Below the pieces are notes generated by a model, which saw only the letters and a list, made by a program, of their open reading frames with translations, ran no database searches and was not told the origin of the DNA. Of a stretch of 64,000 bases of DNA, positions 8,554 through 16,444 are shown piece by piece. Positions within the stretch are counted from its first letter, which is position 1. Every line of letters begins with the position of its first letter. Source of the DNA: Salinisphaera aquimarina (GTDB lineage: Bacteria > Pseudomonadota > Gammaproteobacteria > Nevskiales > Salinisphaeraceae); contig NZ_JBHRSS010000004.1 of assembly GCF_042643355.1 (NCBI RefSeq), positions 1 to 64,000 of the forward strand, in the 5' to 3' direction. A program made the position numbers and the translations under genes.

Positions 8554-8947
8554 CAATGGTGAGCAAGATGCCGGTTTGGCTGTTGTTAGCGAAGCCGGCA
8601 CCGAGCACCACGCCGTCAATAAAGAAGTCGATGCCGATGGTCGCGATCAGCCCGATCGCCAGCGGCGCTCCCTGACGCTTGGCCCGCCGCTCAGCGGCAT
8701 CACTGACGTGGCGTAGCGTGAACATAACCACAATCCCGAGCGCGAAACCCACGATGGCGGGTAACGCCGCCGAGCACAGTACGCCCGGAATAAGTTCGAT
8801 AGCCGCCGCCGCGAACACAACGCCGGCGGCCAAGTGTTGCACCACGCTGGTCGCCTGTTCTCCGGGCGCTCGGATCGCGGCCACGACCCCCGACAGTGCG
8901 GCAGCGGCCACCGGGATCAGCGTGTAGAGCAGCGGTTGTATATACAA
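8554..8947 (-). pseudogene. ZIP-family metal transporter, N-terminal half
   Basis: Starts at TTG 8947 with GAGGG nine bases upstream. The protein shows a first helix (PLLYTLIPVAAAALSGVVAA), then QHLAAGVVFAAAAIELIPG and GLIATIGIDFFIDGVVLGAG, then FANNSQTGILLTI, the conserved metal-binding helix of ZIP transporters (HxxxD replaced here by DFFIDG). Homology stops after GILLTI at about 8556, where the second copy at 14.7-15.3 kb continues for another 105 residues. ZIP proteins move zinc, iron or manganese across the inner membrane, often inward, though members of this subgroup in resistance islands are not characterised. The gene lacks its C-terminal half and is presumably inactive. Confidence 0.8.
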
Positions 8948-9009
8948 GGCAGGATTCCCTCAGGCGGTACCTGTAGACACTGCGGCGGAAATAAATATAA
9001 AACAACATG

Positions 9010-9034
9010 TAAAGCAACGTATTACGTTGCTTTA
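9010..9034. promoter_or_regulatory. Perfect 25-base palindrome upstream of the ZIP gene
   Basis: Arms TAAAGCAACGTA (9010-9021) and TACGTTGCTTTA (9023-9034) flank a single central T. It lies 63-87 bases before the TTG start of the ZIP remnant, in AT-rich DNA suited to a promoter. A dimeric metal-responsive repressor site is the likely meaning; the family (Fur/Zur, MntR or other) cannot be read from the sequence. Confidence 0.6.
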
Positions 9035-9118
9035 TTGTTAAGTCTAGGCTGTGTTCTCCTGCGTCCGCTGAATCGCAGTGCGTTGTATTGAATACCCTAT
9101 GACCGCGTTGGGATTGTT

Positions 9119-9154
9119 GGGGTCAACTCACGAAACGAAAAATCGTGCGCTAAG
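9119..9154 (+). repeat. Tn3-family terminal inverted repeat, left
   Basis: Begins GGGGTCAACTCACGAAACG and ends TCGTGCGCTAAG. It matches the right repeat except for two missing bases in the central A run and one substitution. Confidence 0.85.
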
Positions 9155-9289
9155 TCTTCGAGCCAGCAGCAGAAGAGCGAAACGGACGCTGCCCGAGATA
9201 TCTGTCCACGACCTGTCGATGTGCCCATGATTGGAACCTTGATCGTCAGCGGCCAATGGCGGATGCAGGGGTGATTTCTGGGCGGCCAT
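9128..9289 (-). CDS. Short unknown ORF inside the transposon end
   Basis: A 53-codon frame starts 14 bases after the repressor gene stop, with GGAG before the ATG. It encodes MAAQKSPLHPPLAADDQGSN, then HGHIDRSWTD and a short hydrophobic run FALLLLARRL, and its stop lies inside the left inverted repeat. The His-containing leader is like that of metal exporters, so it may be the truncated start of a lost transporter that once followed the repressor. It could equally be chance. No homology is certain. Confidence 0.3.
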   Translation of the reverse strand: MAAQKSPLHPPLAADDQGSNHGHIDRSWTDISGSVRFALLLLARRLSARFFVS

Positions 9290-9303
9290 GACGAACTCCG
9301 GTG

Positions 9304-9576
9304 TTATTTCAGATACGCGCGGACGATATCGATGAGTTCGACCGCACCTTCGGACCGTTGCTCGGCTGCCAGTGCCTCGGCGGCCACGTGCTCGTGGATA
9401 TGGTCTTCGAGTACTTCGGCCATCAGGCCATTGAGGGCACCGCGCACGCCGGCGATGCGCTGCATGATGTCGGCACACTCTTTTTCTTCTTCAAGCGCCC
9501 GCTCAACCGCCTCCATTTGGCCCCGAATACGGCGCACTCGGTTTAATAGCTTCTGTTTCTCGCGGATCGTATGCAC
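9304..9576 (-). CDS. nreA: RcnR/FrmR (CsoR-family) metal-sensing repressor
   Basis: A 90-residue all-helical repressor of the DUF156 family. It starts at GTG 9576 as MHTIREKQKLLNRVRRIRGQ and continues MEAVERALEEEKECADIMQR, with His2/3, Cys34-35 and later His59/His63 (DHIHEH) placed as in RcnR and NreA, which sense nickel and cobalt. The Cys-His-His set also occurs in formaldehyde-sensing FrmR, but linkage to an MFS metal exporter favours metal sensing. Apo-protein binds DNA and metal releases it. The divergent gene shares a strong dyad at 9603-9626. The gene symbol follows the nre nickel-resistance systems and is provisional. Confidence 0.85.
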   Translation of the reverse strand: MHTIREKQKLLNRVRRIRGQMEAVERALEEEKECADIMQRIAGVRGALNGLMAEVLEDHIHEHVAAEALAAEQRSEGAVELIDIVRAYLK

Positions 9577-9602
9577 TTTGGTTTCTCGCCGTGGCTCACT
9601 CA

Positions 9603-9626
9603 GATAGTATAGCCCCCTATTCTATC
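9603..9626. promoter_or_regulatory. RcnR/CsoR-type operator between repressor and exporter
   Basis: A 24-base dyad: GATAG-T-ATAG, then a CCCC core, then CTAT-T-CTATC. A G/C tract flanked by AT-rich inverted repeats is the known RcnR/CsoR-family operator form. It lies 27 bases from the repressor start and 16 from the exporter start, able to block both promoters. Confidence 0.75.
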
Positions 9627-9642
9627 ACTCAAGCACTGCAAC

Positions 9643-10842
9643 ATGACGACGAAGCCCATCGGCGGCCTGTGGCGTAATCGGGTCTATCGACATCTGTTTG
9701 CCGCACAAATCTCGGCGCTGATCGGCACCGGTCTGACCACCATCGCCTTGGCGCTGCTGGCCTACGACCTGGCCGGCGGCAACGCGGGTCGCGTACTGGG
9801 CATTGCATTGGCGTGCAAGATGGTGGCCTATGTCGGGATCGCCCCGGTGGTGGGCGGCTATGCCCAACGCTTGCCGCGTAAGGTGTTGCTGGTAACGTTG
9901 GACCTGCTGCGGGCCGGGTTTGTCTTGTGTCTGCCCTGGGTGACGGCGGTATGGCAGATCTATGTGCTGATCTTTCTGCTAAACGGCTGCTCGGCGGGCT
10001 TTACACCGGTATTCCAGGCCACGATTCCCGAAGTGGTGCCCGATGACGCCCAATACACGCGCGCATTGGCGCTGTCTCGCTTGGCTTACGAGCTGGAGAA
10101 TCTGCTCAGTCCGGCGCTGGCTACCGCGCTTTTGTTCCTCGTGTCTTATAACCAATTGTTCATGCTTAACGGACTGGCCTTTCTGGGTTCGGCGGCCCTG
10201 GTCGTGACGACCGCCCTACCGGCGGTTGCTGACGAAACGGGATCAATCAATGTCTGGCAGCGGGTATCGGCCGGCGTCCGTCGATATCTGGGCAACCATA
10301 GGCTACGCGCGGTGTTGGCGCTATACGCTGGGGTGGCCGCCGCCGGGGCCATGATTATCGTCAATACCGTGGTCTATGTGCGCCAGACGCTGGGCGGCGG
10401 CGATGTGCAGGTCGCGCAGGCGTTCATGGCCTCGGGCGCGGGCTCAATGCTCGCCGCGTTGTGGCTACCGCGCTGGCTGGACCGTCATTCCGAACGCTCT
10501 GCGATGCTCGCCGGCGGTCTGTTGCTCGGCCTGGCATTGCTAATCGGCGGTCTCTGGTTGCCGGGTTTTGCTGGCTTGCTTGCCGTGTGGTTCGTGCTGG
10601 GTATCGGCCTGGGTCTGATCCAGACGCCGGTCGGGCGCCTGCTGACTGCGGCCAGCGACAGCAGCAGCCGTCCGGGCGTGTTTTCGGCCCAATTTGCGTT
10701 GTCTCATGCCTGCTGGCTGGTCGGTTATCCGCTGGCTGGCGTGCTGGGTTCGGCGGTCGGACCGCGCCCAACCTTGCTGGTGCTCGGTGTCATTGCCCTG
10801 ATTGCTTGGGCCGTAGCCGGCCGATTATGGCCGTTTGATTAA
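9643..10842 (+). CDS. nreB: MFS exporter, NreB/NrsD-like (nickel/cobalt efflux)
   Basis: A 399-residue major facilitator protein with twelve predicted helices. It begins MTTKPIGGLWRNRVYRHLFA, has the loop 2-3 motif GGYAQRLPRKVLL, and helices rich in glycine and leucine through to GRLWPFD at the end. The general form fits the NreB/NrsD group that expels nickel and sometimes cobalt. The histidine-rich C-terminal tail seen in classical NreB is absent, so metal range may differ. It is divergent from the RcnR-like repressor across the operator, which makes metal induction the most likely control. No clear ribosome-binding site precedes the ATG. Other MFS substrates cannot be excluded. Confidence 0.75.
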   Translation: MTTKPIGGLWRNRVYRHLFAAQISALIGTGLTTIALALLAYDLAGGNAGRVLGIALACKMVAYVGIAPVVGGYAQRLPRKVLLVTLDLLRAGFVLCLPWVTAVWQIYVLIFLLNGCSAGFTPVFQATIPEVVPDDAQYTRALALSRLAYELENLLSPALATALLFLVSYNQLFMLNGLAFLGSAALVVTTALPAVADETGSINVWQRVSAGVRRYLGNHRLRAVLALYAGVAAAGAMIIVNTVVYVRQTLGGGDVQVAQAFMASGAGSMLAALWLPRWLDRHSERSAMLAGGLLLGLALLIGGLWLPGFAGLLAVWFVLGIGLGLIQTPVGRLLTAASDSSSRPGVFSAQFALSHACWLVGYPLAGVLGSAVGPRPTLLVLGVIALIAWAVAGRLWPFD

Positions 10843-10989
10843 GAGGGCAGTTCAACCGAGGCACTCGCATATCGGCTGAGGCGTGTTCCTCGCGCGCGGC
10901 CTCCGAAAACTCTAGAAGAAATAACTCGGGTCGGCCAATCTCACGATCGCGACATTCTGCCAGGTTGGACTTTTGCGCCGCTGGAGGTG

Positions 10990-11167
10990 GGGAGACCCGG
11001 GCGAGAGCGCCATACATTTTCTTTTTTACGTCAGATTGAAGCACACCCTAACCGGACGTCAGGCCTCGAATACTAAAACTGTCAGAATAGGATCTATCCC
11101 TATATTTATTGACGCATTTTCTAAGGCTTATAGAGTTCATCCTGACACTTGAGTTCGGGAAGGCATT
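10990..11167 (+). promoter_or_regulatory. Putative resolution (res) site of the Tn3 element
   Basis: The 325 bases between the exporter and the resolvase hold no gene. The part nearest tnpR is AT-rich and contains a subsite-sized interrupted dyad, TGTCA (11080-11084) to TGACG (11110-11114), with further CGTCAG and CTGACA half-sites on either side. Res sites of Tn3 elements normally sit just before tnpR. The crossover subsite is not assigned. Confidence 0.5.
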
Positions 11168-11734
11168 TTGAACGGTCACCGCATTGGTTATGTTCGCGTC
11201 AGTAGTCTCGATCAGAATCCGGAACGCCAGCTCGAGCAAGTCGCGGTCGATCGGGTGTTCACAGACAAGGCGTCCGGGAAAGATGTTCATCGGCCAGAGC
11301 TGGAACAGCTGATTTCCTTTGTTCGCGAGGGCGATACTGTCGTCGTCCACAGCATGGATCGGTTTGCACGTAACCTCGACGATCTGCGCCGTCTGGTCCA
11401 GTCGTTGACCCAGCGCGGTGTCGGCATCGAATTCATCAAGGAAAATCTGACCTTCACCGGCGAGGCCTCGCCGATGGCCAACCTGATGCTGTTCGTGATG
11501 GGCGCATTCGCCGAATTTGAGCGCGCACTGATTCGTGAACGTCAACGCGAAGGCATTGCCCTGGCCCGGAAACGCGGGGCGTATCGAGGCCGAAAGAAAG
11601 CGCTATCGCCCGACAGGATCGCTGAACTGCGGCAGCGCGTCGCGAATGGCGAGCAGAAGGCGAAGTTGGCTCGCGATTTTGGTATTGGTATCAGCCGTGA
11701 AACGCTCTATCAATACCTGAAGGCGGATGCCTGA
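11168..11734 (+). CDS. tnpR: Serine resolvase of the Tn3 element
   Basis: A 188-residue small serine recombinase. The catalytic serine lies in RIGYVRVSSLDQNPERQ near residue 12-13; VHSMDRFARNLDDLR carries the conserved arginines of the active site, and the E helix leads to a C-terminal helix-turn-helix (AKLARDFGIGISRETLYQYL). The start is TTG at 11168. Resolvases cut cointegrates at res to finish replicative transposition. The stop is two bases before the tnpA ATG, indicating an operon. The gene is intact, unlike tnpA. Confidence 0.93.
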   Translation: MNGHRIGYVRVSSLDQNPERQLEQVAVDRVFTDKASGKDVHRPELEQLISFVREGDTVVVHSMDRFARNLDDLRRLVQSLTQRGVGIEFIKENLTFTGEASPMANLMLFVMGAFAEFERALIRERQREGIALARKRGAYRGRKKALSPDRIAELRQRVANGEQKAKLARDFGIGISRETLYQYLKADA

Positions 11735-11736
11735 TC

Positions 11737-14706
11737 ATGCCTCGTCGCCGCTTATTGATCGTTGCCGAGCGAGAAAGCCTGCTCGCCTTTCCGGCGACGG
11801 ACGATGAACTCATCCGACGCTACGCGTTCTCCGAGCCCGATCTGTCGGTGATCCGACAGCGGCGTGGCCAACACAACCGATTCGGTTTCGCGGTGCAGTT
11901 GTGTTACCTGCGCTATCCCGGCATCGCGCTGCCGACTGATCCCGCCCCGCCTGCGTCCTTGTTGGCCCTCATCGGCCAGCAGTTCAGTATTGATCCCGAC
12001 ATTTGGCCGCAGTATGCCCAGCGGCCCGAAACCCGGCGTGAGCACTTAGCAGAATCGTAGGCCTGGTTGAATCTGTCGGCGTTCAGCCTAGTCGATTATC
12101 GGCGTCTCATCCTGCCGATCGCTGACTTGGCCCAACAAACGGACCGGGGCATCGTCTTGGCTGAGGCATTGGTCGAGATGCTACGGGAACAGCGCATCAT
12201 CCTGCCGCCGCTGGATGTGATCGAGCGCGTATGCAGCGAAGCGCTCACGCGTGGCACCCGCTTGGTGTATGAAGCGCTGACCGAATCATTAACTGACCAG
12301 CATCGCCACGCCTTTGAGCAGCTTCTGGCGATCCGCAAGGAGAAGTCGAGCAGTGTCCTGGTCTGGCTGCGCCAGTCGCCTGGTCCGCAGCGGCCCAAAC
12401 ATATTCTGGTCCATCTCGAACGATTGCAGACCGTTCACGATCTCAACATCCCGGCCGGGCTCGAACACGCCGTCCATCAGAACCGTCTGCTGAAACTGGC
12501 CCGCGAAGGCGGGCAGATGACCGCTCAGCACTTGCGCGATCTGGAGCTGACCCGTCGCTACGCGACCCTGGTGGCCTTCATCCTCGATACACGGGCCACG
12601 CTGATCGACGAAATTATCGACCTGCACGATCGTTTCATGGGCTCGCTGTTCAGCAAAGCCAAGCGCAAGCACGCGGAACAATTCCAGCGCTCCGGCAAGG
12701 AGATCAACAACAAAGTACCTCTCTATTCGCGTATTGGGCGTGCGCTTATAGACGCCAAACAGTCCGGCAGCGATCCGGTTGCTGCCATCGAGGCGATCAT
12801 GCTTGGGCGGTGTTCAGCGAAAGCATCGCCGAGGCAGAGAAGCTGGCGCAGTCGGAGGACTTCGATTATCTCGCCTTGATCGGCAGCGGCTTCAACTCGC
12901 TCCAACGCTATACGCCGACGTACTTGGATGCGCTGGACATGAAGGCCGCATCGGCAGCGCGCAAGCTACTCGCCGGCATCGAGCTGTTGAAAGACATGAA
13001 TCAACGCCAAGCGCGCAAGGTGCCGAACGGTGCGCCGATCTGCTTCGTGCGCAAGCGCTGGGAAAGTCTGGTGTTTACACCGGACGGGCTTGATCGACGC
13101 TTCTATGAGCTGTGCGTGTTATCAGAGCTCAAGAACGCGCTGCGCTCGGGCGACATCTGGGACCAGGACTCGCGCCAATTCAAGGACTTCGAGGACTATC
13201 TGCTGCCGCCGACACGCTTCGCCGATCAGCGCGAGCAACAGAATCTCGGGTTGTCTGTCGAAACCGACTGCGAAACGCGATCTGGAATCGCGTTTGGCTG
13301 CGTTGGAGCATGAGCTGGCGGCCGTTGAACGCTTGGCGGCCGCCGACGAGTTACCCGATGCAGGTATTACATCCGCTGGGCGCCTCAAGATCACGCCGCT
13401 GGATAACGCCGTACCCGACAGTGCCGACGCGTTGATGCAACAGGCTTATAGCCGGTTGCCACACCTCAAGATTGCCGAACTCCTGTTGGAAGTCGATGAC
13501 TGGACCGGCTTTACCGAACACTTCAAGCACCTCAAGAGCGGCGCGGTCGCAGGCGATCGGCAACTGCTGCTCACCACCATTCTGGCCGATGCGATCAATT
13601 TGGGCCTATCCAAGATGGCCGAATCGTGTCCTGGGACCACCTACGCCAAGCTGACTTGGCTGCAGGCATGGCACATCCGCGATGAGACCTATTCCGCGGG
13701 CCTGGCCGAGCTGGTTAACACGCAGTTCCGCCAACCGTTCGCGGCTTATAGGGGCGACGGCACGACTTCATCTTCAGACGGACAGAATTTCAAGGCCGGC
13801 GGTCGGGGCCAATTCGCCGGTCACGTGAATCTGAAGTACGGCCAGGAGCCGGGCGTGCAGTTCTACACGCACATTTCCGATCAGTACGCGCCGTTCCACT
13901 CCAAAGTCATCAATGCGACCGTACGCGATGCCACGCATGTCCTGGACGGGCTGCTCTACCTCGAATCCGACCTGCGGATCGAAGAGCACTACACGGACAC
14001 GGCCGGCTTTACCGACCATGTGTTTGCGCTGATGCAGTTGCTTGGTTATCGTTTCGCGCCACGTATTCGCGATCTGGCCGACCGGCGCTTGTATATCCAC
14101 GGCGACGCCAAGCGCTATCCCACGCTTGCAGGCATGATCGGCGACCGCGTCAACGTTAAACACATCCGAACGCATTGGGACGAGATCCTGCGTCTGGCCG
14201 CGTCGATCAAGCAAGGCACCGTGACGGCCTCTCTGATGCTCCGAAAACTTGGCAGCTATCCGCGCCAGAACGTGCTAGCGGTCGCATTGCGTGAGCTGGG
14301 CCGCATCGAGCGCACCTTGTTCGCACTCGACTGGATGCAAAACGTCGAGCTGCGCCGGCGCGTGCAGGTGGGTTTGAATAAGGGCGAGGCCAAGAATGCA
14401 CTCGCCCGCGCGGTCTTCCTGAATCGGCTGGGTGAGATGCGCGATCGCAGCTACGAAAATCAGCGCTACCGCGCCAGCGGGCTCAATCTCGTGGTGAGCG
14501 CCATTATTCTTTGGAACACGGTCTATATAGAGCGAGCCATTCAAGCACTGCGCGAATCCGGACAGGAAATCGACGACACGCTACTGTCGCATCTGTCGCC
14601 GCTGGGCTGGGAGCACATCAACCTGACCGGCGACTATATCTGGCAACAGGATAAACGGGTCGAGCGGGGCCGCTTCCGGCCACTACGGACGCCACGAGAG
14701 GCTTAG
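11737..14706 (+). pseudogene. tnpA: Tn3-family transposase TnpA with three lesions
   Basis: The protein would be about 990 residues. The N-terminal DUF4158 region (MPRRRLLIVAERESLLAFPA) ends at TAG 12058-12060, where the family has glutamine before AWLNLSAFSLVDYR. The frame continues to about 12805, where one base is lost between AIEAIM and WAVFSESIAEAEKL. A third shift lies near 13280 after LSVETDCET. From there the DDE domain is whole: GDGTTSSSDGQ (first D), HVLDGLLYLE (second D) and the C-terminal helices ending HINLTGDYIWQQ. All other segments are well conserved, so the lesions look recent. The element cannot supply its own transposase. Confidence 0.93.
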
Positions 14707-14739
14707 CGTACGATTTTTTCCGTTTCGTGAGTTGACCCC
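14702..14739 (-). repeat. Tn3-family terminal inverted repeat, right
   Basis: Reads CTTAGCGTACGATTTTTTCC then GTTTCGTGAGTTGACCCC on the plus strand, the complement of the left end. It begins five bases before the stop of tnpA. Confidence 0.88.
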
Positions 14740-15324
14740 GTGTTCGCGGCAGCGGCTATCGAACTTGTTCCGGGCGTATTGCACTCGGCGCCGCTACCCG
14801 CCATCGTCGGTTTCGGGCTGGGGATTCTGGTTATGTTCGCGATGCGTCACATCAGTGATGCAACAGAGCGGTGAGCCAAGCGGCGGGGTTCGCCGCTGGC
14901 GATCGGGCTGATCGCGACCATCGGCATCGACTTCTTTATTGACGGCGTGGTGCTCGGTGCCGGCTTCGCTAACAACAGCCAAACCGGCATCTTGCTCACC
15001 ATCGCGATTACGCTGGAATATCTGTTCGTCGGCCTCGCCCTCGCGGCAACTCTGCCGACCCGGTCGCCTTGGGCATTGATCTCACTGCCGACTGGCCTTG
15101 CCCTATTTACGATTGTCGGTACGGCATTGGGTGTCGCCGTGCTTACTGGCGCCTCAAAACCGGTCATGGCCGCCGTGCTGGGCTTTGGCGCCATGGTGTT
15201 CATGTATCTGGTGACCGAAGAGCTTCTTGTCAAAGCGCATGAACAGGGCGATACCGCATTCGGGTCGGCCACTTTCTTCATCGGCTTCCTCTGCTATCTC
15301 CTGATTGAGCAGGCGCTCGCGTAG
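14740..15324 (+). pseudogene. ZIP-family metal transporter, second copy, 5' truncated
   Basis: The transposon end is followed directly by an open frame VFAAAAIELVPGVLHSAPLP, the same protein region as residues 45 onward of the ZIP remnant at 8.6-8.9 kb but clearly diverged in DNA sequence. It has a TGA at about 14874-14876 (ATER-stop-AKRR; the other copy has arginine) and then continues through GIDFFIDGVVLGAGFANNSQ to a complete C-terminus, EELLVKAHEQGDTAF and FFIGFLCYLLIEQALA. The start and first helix are missing. A protein could in principle restart at 14947, but that would be half a transporter. Confidence 0.85.
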
Positions 15325-15339
15325 CTACTACCACAGAGA

Positions 15340-15375
15340 CTTAGCGTACGAGCTTTTCTGTTTCGTGAATTGACC
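15340..15375 (-). repeat. Third Tn3-type terminal repeat, degenerate
   Basis: CTTAGCGTACGAGCTTTTCT then GTTTCGTGAATTGACC matches the transposon right end at all but about five positions and has the same orientation. It sits 15 bases after the ZIP stop codon, so the ZIP remnant lies between two right-end repeats. Confidence 0.75.
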
Positions 15376-15481
15376 GCTCGCTGCGATCTAAAAACCGCTT
15401 CCGCAGGAGGGGACCTCGTCTCATTCGGCGAGAAAGGCAAGGCGCCACACTCGGGCGGCGGCTCTCGACGGTCGTAAACCG

Positions 15482-16387
15482 TCACGACCGCTTCTCGTCA
15501 CCTGTACTCGTCTCACAATCAGCCAGGTTTACTGATGTTTCGGCCTGCAACGTCGTGTGTGTGATCTCGAATCGCTCGTTGAGCACCGCTTGCAGTTGTG
15601 GGAGAAGTGCTTCCCACTGAGTCATGTCAACTGGCTGGACGTGGGCCGAGAGGGCATGGCGGCTCGATGACAACGACCAAATGTGCACGTGATGAACGCC
15701 TGTGACGCCGTCAATCTTGACCAATTCCCGCTCGACTTCTCTGACATCAATGCCCTTCGGGACACCTTCCATGAGTACTCGCAATACGTCGCGTAGAATG
15801 CCAACACTACCGATGGCAATCAACACGCTGATGAACAGTGATAAAAGCGGATCGATCGGCAGCCAGCCGGTCATATAGATAATCAAGCCGGCCGCAAGCG
15901 CGGCCACTGAGCCAGCCAAGTCGCCCACGACGTGCAACAGCGCCGCTCGCACGTTCATGCTTTTTTCGCCGCGCATCAGAAGCCAGGCTACGGCAATATT
16001 CACGATCAGGCCGACGAACGCGACGGCCATCACCGTGGCGCCGCCAACCGGTTGCGGATTGGCCAGCCGCTCTATCGCTGCAATAACGATCCAGACGACA
16101 ATGCCGAACATGAACAGAACGTTGACCAGTGCACCTATCACTTCGGCTCGGGGAAGCCCATAGGTGTGATTTGTAGAGGCGGGACGCTGGCTCAGCCACG
16201 CCGCAAAAGCACCGATTCCTAGTGACATGGAGTCCGTGATCATGTGGCCGGCGTCGGCCACCAAGGCCAACGAGTTGGCCCATAGGCCGCCCACTACTTC
16301 GACGCCCGCATATGCGGTCGTGAATAACAAGGCAACCAACAGCAGTTTAGTGCTGCCGTGACTATGACTGTGGTCATGTCCTGACAT
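15482..16387 (-). CDS. czcD: CDF zinc/cadmium/cobalt exporter (CzcD-like)
   Basis: A 301-residue, six-helix antiporter of the inner membrane. Seen: His-rich N-terminus MSGHDHSHSHGSTK; metal site in helix 2 NSLALVADAGHMITDSMSLG (HxxxD) and in helix 5 ALLHVVGDLAGSVAAL (HxxxD); cytoplasmic C-terminal domain with GVTGVHHVHIWSLSSSRHAL. Length and motifs are complete, in contrast to the three broken CDF genes to the left. It is the last gene of the czc operon, 57 bases after the Sel1 lipoprotein. In Cupriavidus, CzcD exports surplus zinc before the RND pump is induced; here it is likely co-expressed with it. Confidence 0.93.
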   Translation of the reverse strand: MSGHDHSHSHGSTKLLLVALLFTTAYAGVEVVGGLWANSLALVADAGHMITDSMSLGIGAFAAWLSQRPASTNHTYGLPRAEVIGALVNVLFMFGIVVWIVIAAIERLANPQPVGGATVMAVAFVGLIVNIAVAWLLMRGEKSMNVRAALLHVVGDLAGSVAALAAGLIIYMTGWLPIDPLLSLFISVLIAIGSVGILRDVLRVLMEGVPKGIDVREVERELVKIDGVTGVHHVHIWSLSSSRHALSAHVQPVDMTQWEALLPQLQAVLNERFEITHTTLQAETSVNLADCETSTGDEKRS

Positions 16388-16444
16388 GATTATCTCCTGA
16401 CAGGTTGGGTCAATAATCCAAGGCTCTATATCTTGCCAAGCGGA

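Larger units (their letters stand above)
9119..14739. mobile_element. Tn3-family transposon with nickel/cobalt-type cargo
   Basis: A 5.6-kb unit bounded by inverted repeats beginning GGGGTCAACTCACGAAACG: 36 bases at 9119-9154 and 38 bases at 14702-14739. From left to right it holds a short ORF, an RcnR/NreA-like repressor, a divergent MFS exporter, a res-like region, a serine resolvase and tnpA. Flanking pentamers are TTGTT and GTGTT, one mismatch short of a target duplication. The right end abuts the interior of a ZIP gene. TnpA is broken, so the unit can move only with help in trans. Confidence 0.88.

Noticed and set aside
9114..14744. 5-base target duplication of the Tn3 element
   Set aside because: The flanks TTGTT and GTGTT differ at one position, so the duplication cannot be claimed.
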